In this document: positions 41,990-43,133 of the stretch, one piece after another
How the letters are laid out: each line of letters starts with the position of its first letter
Position numbering within the stretch: position 1 is the first letter of the stretch
NCBI RefSeq assembly: GCF_003970795.1
Contig: NZ_RWKW01000007.1
Location: 1-43,133, forward strand
From: Aquibium carbonis
GTDB lineage: Bacteria; Pseudomonadota; Alphaproteobacteria; Rhizobiales; Rhizobiaceae
Length of the DNA stretch: 43,133 nucleotides
Direction: 5' to 3'
Notes under the pieces: model-generated
Told to the model about the DNA's origin: nothing
Database searches by the model: none
What the model saw: only the letters and a program-made list of their open reading frames with translations
Program-made: the position numbers and the translations under genes

Positions 41990-42448
41990 TCAGGCGGCAA
42001 CCAGTTCGTAGGGCCGCGCGTCGTCGTTCATTTTCTGGATCTTGATCGGCTGTTCCTTGGCGGTCGGCACGCTGCGACGCGACAACTCGTCGATCCCGGT
42101 ATCGGTCGGCAGGTCCAGCTTCTCGATCGCAAAGCGCCGCAGCAGCGCTTCCGCCGAACTGTCGATCTCGATCTCGTTGCGCTCCCAGCGGCCGATGGTC
42201 TGCTTGTCGCGATGGACGAGCACAGCGAGTTCCGCCTGCGTCAGGCCCATCTCGGTGCGGAGAAAGCGCAATTCCTCGCCCGCAATGCCCTGGGCATGGC
42301 TGACGATGCCGAGCGCGATGATACGATGCAACTCGTTGATGGCGGGGATCGTCACGATCTCCTCACCATCTTCGTCGGTCTCGACGGCAATTCCCTCGAT
42401 GTAGACGTTGAGCAGACCGCTTTCCGTGTAGTGATGTGCCTTATTCAT
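41990..42448 (-). CDS. HTH antitoxin of a DUF4258 toxin-antitoxin pair
   Basis: This 152-residue protein has an N-terminal toxin-binding segment (YTESGLLNVYIEGIAVET) and an HTH_3 domain with ELRFLRTEMGLTQAELAVLVHRDKQTIGRWERNE, the pattern of MqsA-like antitoxins, but without the MqsA zinc-finger cysteines. ATG 42448 has GGGAG upstream and overlaps the toxin stop by 8 bp (ATGAATAA); a TTG nine bases further upstream is less likely. Toxin-first order is as in HigBA and MqsRA systems. Confidence 0.82.
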   Translation of the reverse strand: MNKAHHYTESGLLNVYIEGIAVETDEDGEEIVTIPAINELHRIIALGIVSHAQGIAGEELRFLRTEMGLTQAELAVLVHRDKQTIGRWERNEIEIDSSAEALLRRFAIEKLDLPTDTGIDELSRRSVPTAKEQPIKIQKMNDDARPYELVAA

Positions 42449-42812
42449 CGTCTTCAACTCCCATGATCGAGCCAGCCTTGCGCTCGAACTCGTCGATCCA
42501 CATGACAGTGACCACCTTCAGAAGGTGCTCAGCCTCGGCGGGAATCACGACGACTCCGATCGATCGGCTGCCGCTGTTTGGTGTCTTGCAGTCCACCCGG
42601 TAGCGGTACGTTCCCGGAGCGAATGCAGGCTTTGGCGGCTGATGGACATTCCCGAATTTGAGAGCATGCAGGATGTCCGAAATCACCAGCCCTCGTTCGG
42701 CGAGTCTCTCCCGCGCGTGGAGCCTGTAGGATAGGCTGAGCCTGGGATCGCGCGCGATGGAGCGGATCCTGCTCGTTGCGCGGTCGGGGAGCCATGGCTC
42801 CAGGATGGCCAC
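42441..42812 (-). CDS. DUF4258 protein, probable toxin
   Basis: This 123-residue protein has a DUF4258 core: LSYRLHARERLAERGLVISDILHALKFG (family HaxxRmxeRgi), then YRVDCKTPNSGSRSIGVVVIPAE and LLKVVTVMW, the ending strand of RelE/MqsR-like RNases. A long N-terminal addition precedes the core. The start is GTG 42812 with GGAGG eight bases upstream. It is upstream of and overlapping the HTH gene, which makes a toxin role likely; the biochemical activity is not established for the family. Confidence 0.8.
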   Translation of the reverse strand: MAILEPWLPDRATSRIRSIARDPRLSLSYRLHARERLAERGLVISDILHALKFGNVHQPPKPAFAPGTYRYRVDCKTPNSGSRSIGVVVIPAEAEHLLKVVTVMWIDEFERKAGSIMGVEDDE

Positions 42813-42837
42813 GATGCTCCTCCCCCCACACCTATGT

Positions 42838-42852
42838 GTATCACCATGATAC
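42838..42852. promoter_or_regulatory. Candidate toxin-antitoxin operator
   Basis: GTATCA-CCA-TGATAC is a perfect inverted repeat 26 bp upstream of the DUF4258 GTG, in an AT-rich patch between divergent genes. It is well placed for self-repression by the HTH antitoxin. Confidence 0.5.
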
Positions 42853-42941
42853 TTTCATGGAAGTTTGTAGTCAAGTGCGGGCATCGGCTCGACCTGGCGA
42901 AGCCATTTCCCTCGCTCGCCAAAACCGTCTAGAACCCAGCG

Positions 42942-43133
42942 ATGGACTCCGGCCTGCCCGATCTCAGGGAACTCTTGCTCTTCTACGCCGATGCCGGCGC
43001 CGACGAGGCGCTGGAGGATTCGCCCGTCGACCGCTTCGCCGAGAGCGTGCCGCTGCGGCGGGCGGCCGGCGCCTCCGGCGGGGCGCTCCAGCAGGAGGGG
43101 CCACCGACCCGCGACCGGGCTGCCGCCGACGGG
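42942..43133 (+). CDS. Uracil-DNA glycosylase (family 4-like), 3'-truncated by window edge
   Basis: Only the first 64 codons are present. LRELLLFYADAGADEALEDSPVDRFAES is the N-terminal segment typical of family 4/5-type uracil-DNA glycosylases in Hyphomicrobiales, followed by a variable Ala/Pro-rich linker. The catalytic domain and 4Fe-4S cysteines lie beyond the window. From general knowledge of the order, this gene usually sits divergent from ETF-QO, which supports the call; the two are here separated by the secreted protein and the toxin-antitoxin pair. Confidence 0.7.
   Translation, partial: MDSGLPDLRELLLFYADAGADEALEDSPVDRFAESVPLRRAAGASGGALQQEGPPTRDRAAADG

Noticed and set aside
1-43133. 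CRISPR array, rRNA or tRNA genes
   Set aside because: No regularly spaced direct repeats and no cloverleaf or rRNA-like sequence were recognised on either strand by eye; a tRNAscan or Infernal run would settle the RNA question.

Overview
The window is high-GC alphaproteobacterial DNA, most likely from the Hyphomicrobiales (Rhizobiales), close to the Phyllobacteriaceae/Brucellaceae side. The evidence is three Omp2-type porins sharing the DAIVIAEPEPVEYVRVCD start, an IalB protein, DUF982 and DUF2147 proteins, a HisKA_2-type kinase, and an ETF-ubiquinone oxidoreductase lying near a family-4 uracil-DNA glycosylase. The genus cannot be fixed from sequence alone.

Layout. 1-1.1 kb: the 3' part of a porin, then a frameshifted tyrosine-recombinase remnant. 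1.3-5.3 kb: IalB, SelO, a tandem DUF982 protein and an SDR dehydrogenase. 5.3-10.5 kb: a phosphoribosyltransferase, then an ABC exporter operon (ATPase, FtsX-type permease, HlyD-type adaptor), with three FNR/FixK-like boxes in front of these genes. 10.5-13.5 kb: two complete porins with strong terminators. 13.5-18.7 kb: a serine hydrolase, an orphan sensor kinase, a secreted protein and a HisC-like aminotransferase. 18.7-20.0 kb: a lower-GC minus-strand island holding a three-TM membrane protein and a stand-alone prokaryotic YEATS domain.

20.0-32.6 kb is a leucine/isovalerate (liu) degradation locus: a TetR regulator apparently starting at CTG, liuA, liuB and liuD. It is interrupted by a MazE/PIN toxin-antitoxin pair, a DUF2200 gene, a tandem-barrel outer-membrane protein, two tiny genes, and a two-gene carrier-thioesterase plus adenylation module. 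An orphan HigA antitoxin follows liuD. 32.6-39.2 kb: small proteins, a YfcG-like GST, AMP nucleosidase, an EEP-family phosphatase/nuclease and a PQQ-type sugar dehydrogenase. 39.3-43.1 kb: ETF-QO, a secreted protein, a DUF4258/HTH toxin-antitoxin pair, and the start of uracil-DNA glycosylase.

The genes connect metabolically. LiuA (isovaleryl-CoA dehydrogenase) passes electrons through ETF to ETF-QO, while LiuB and LiuD form methylcrotonyl-CoA carboxylase. A palindrome of the kind used by MerR-type LiuR regulators precedes ETF-QO. LiuC and LiuE are not in the window. The best candidates for undescribed biology are the 3TM/pYEATS island and the carrier-thioesterase/adenylation pair, whose thioesterase has a cysteine in the nucleophile position.
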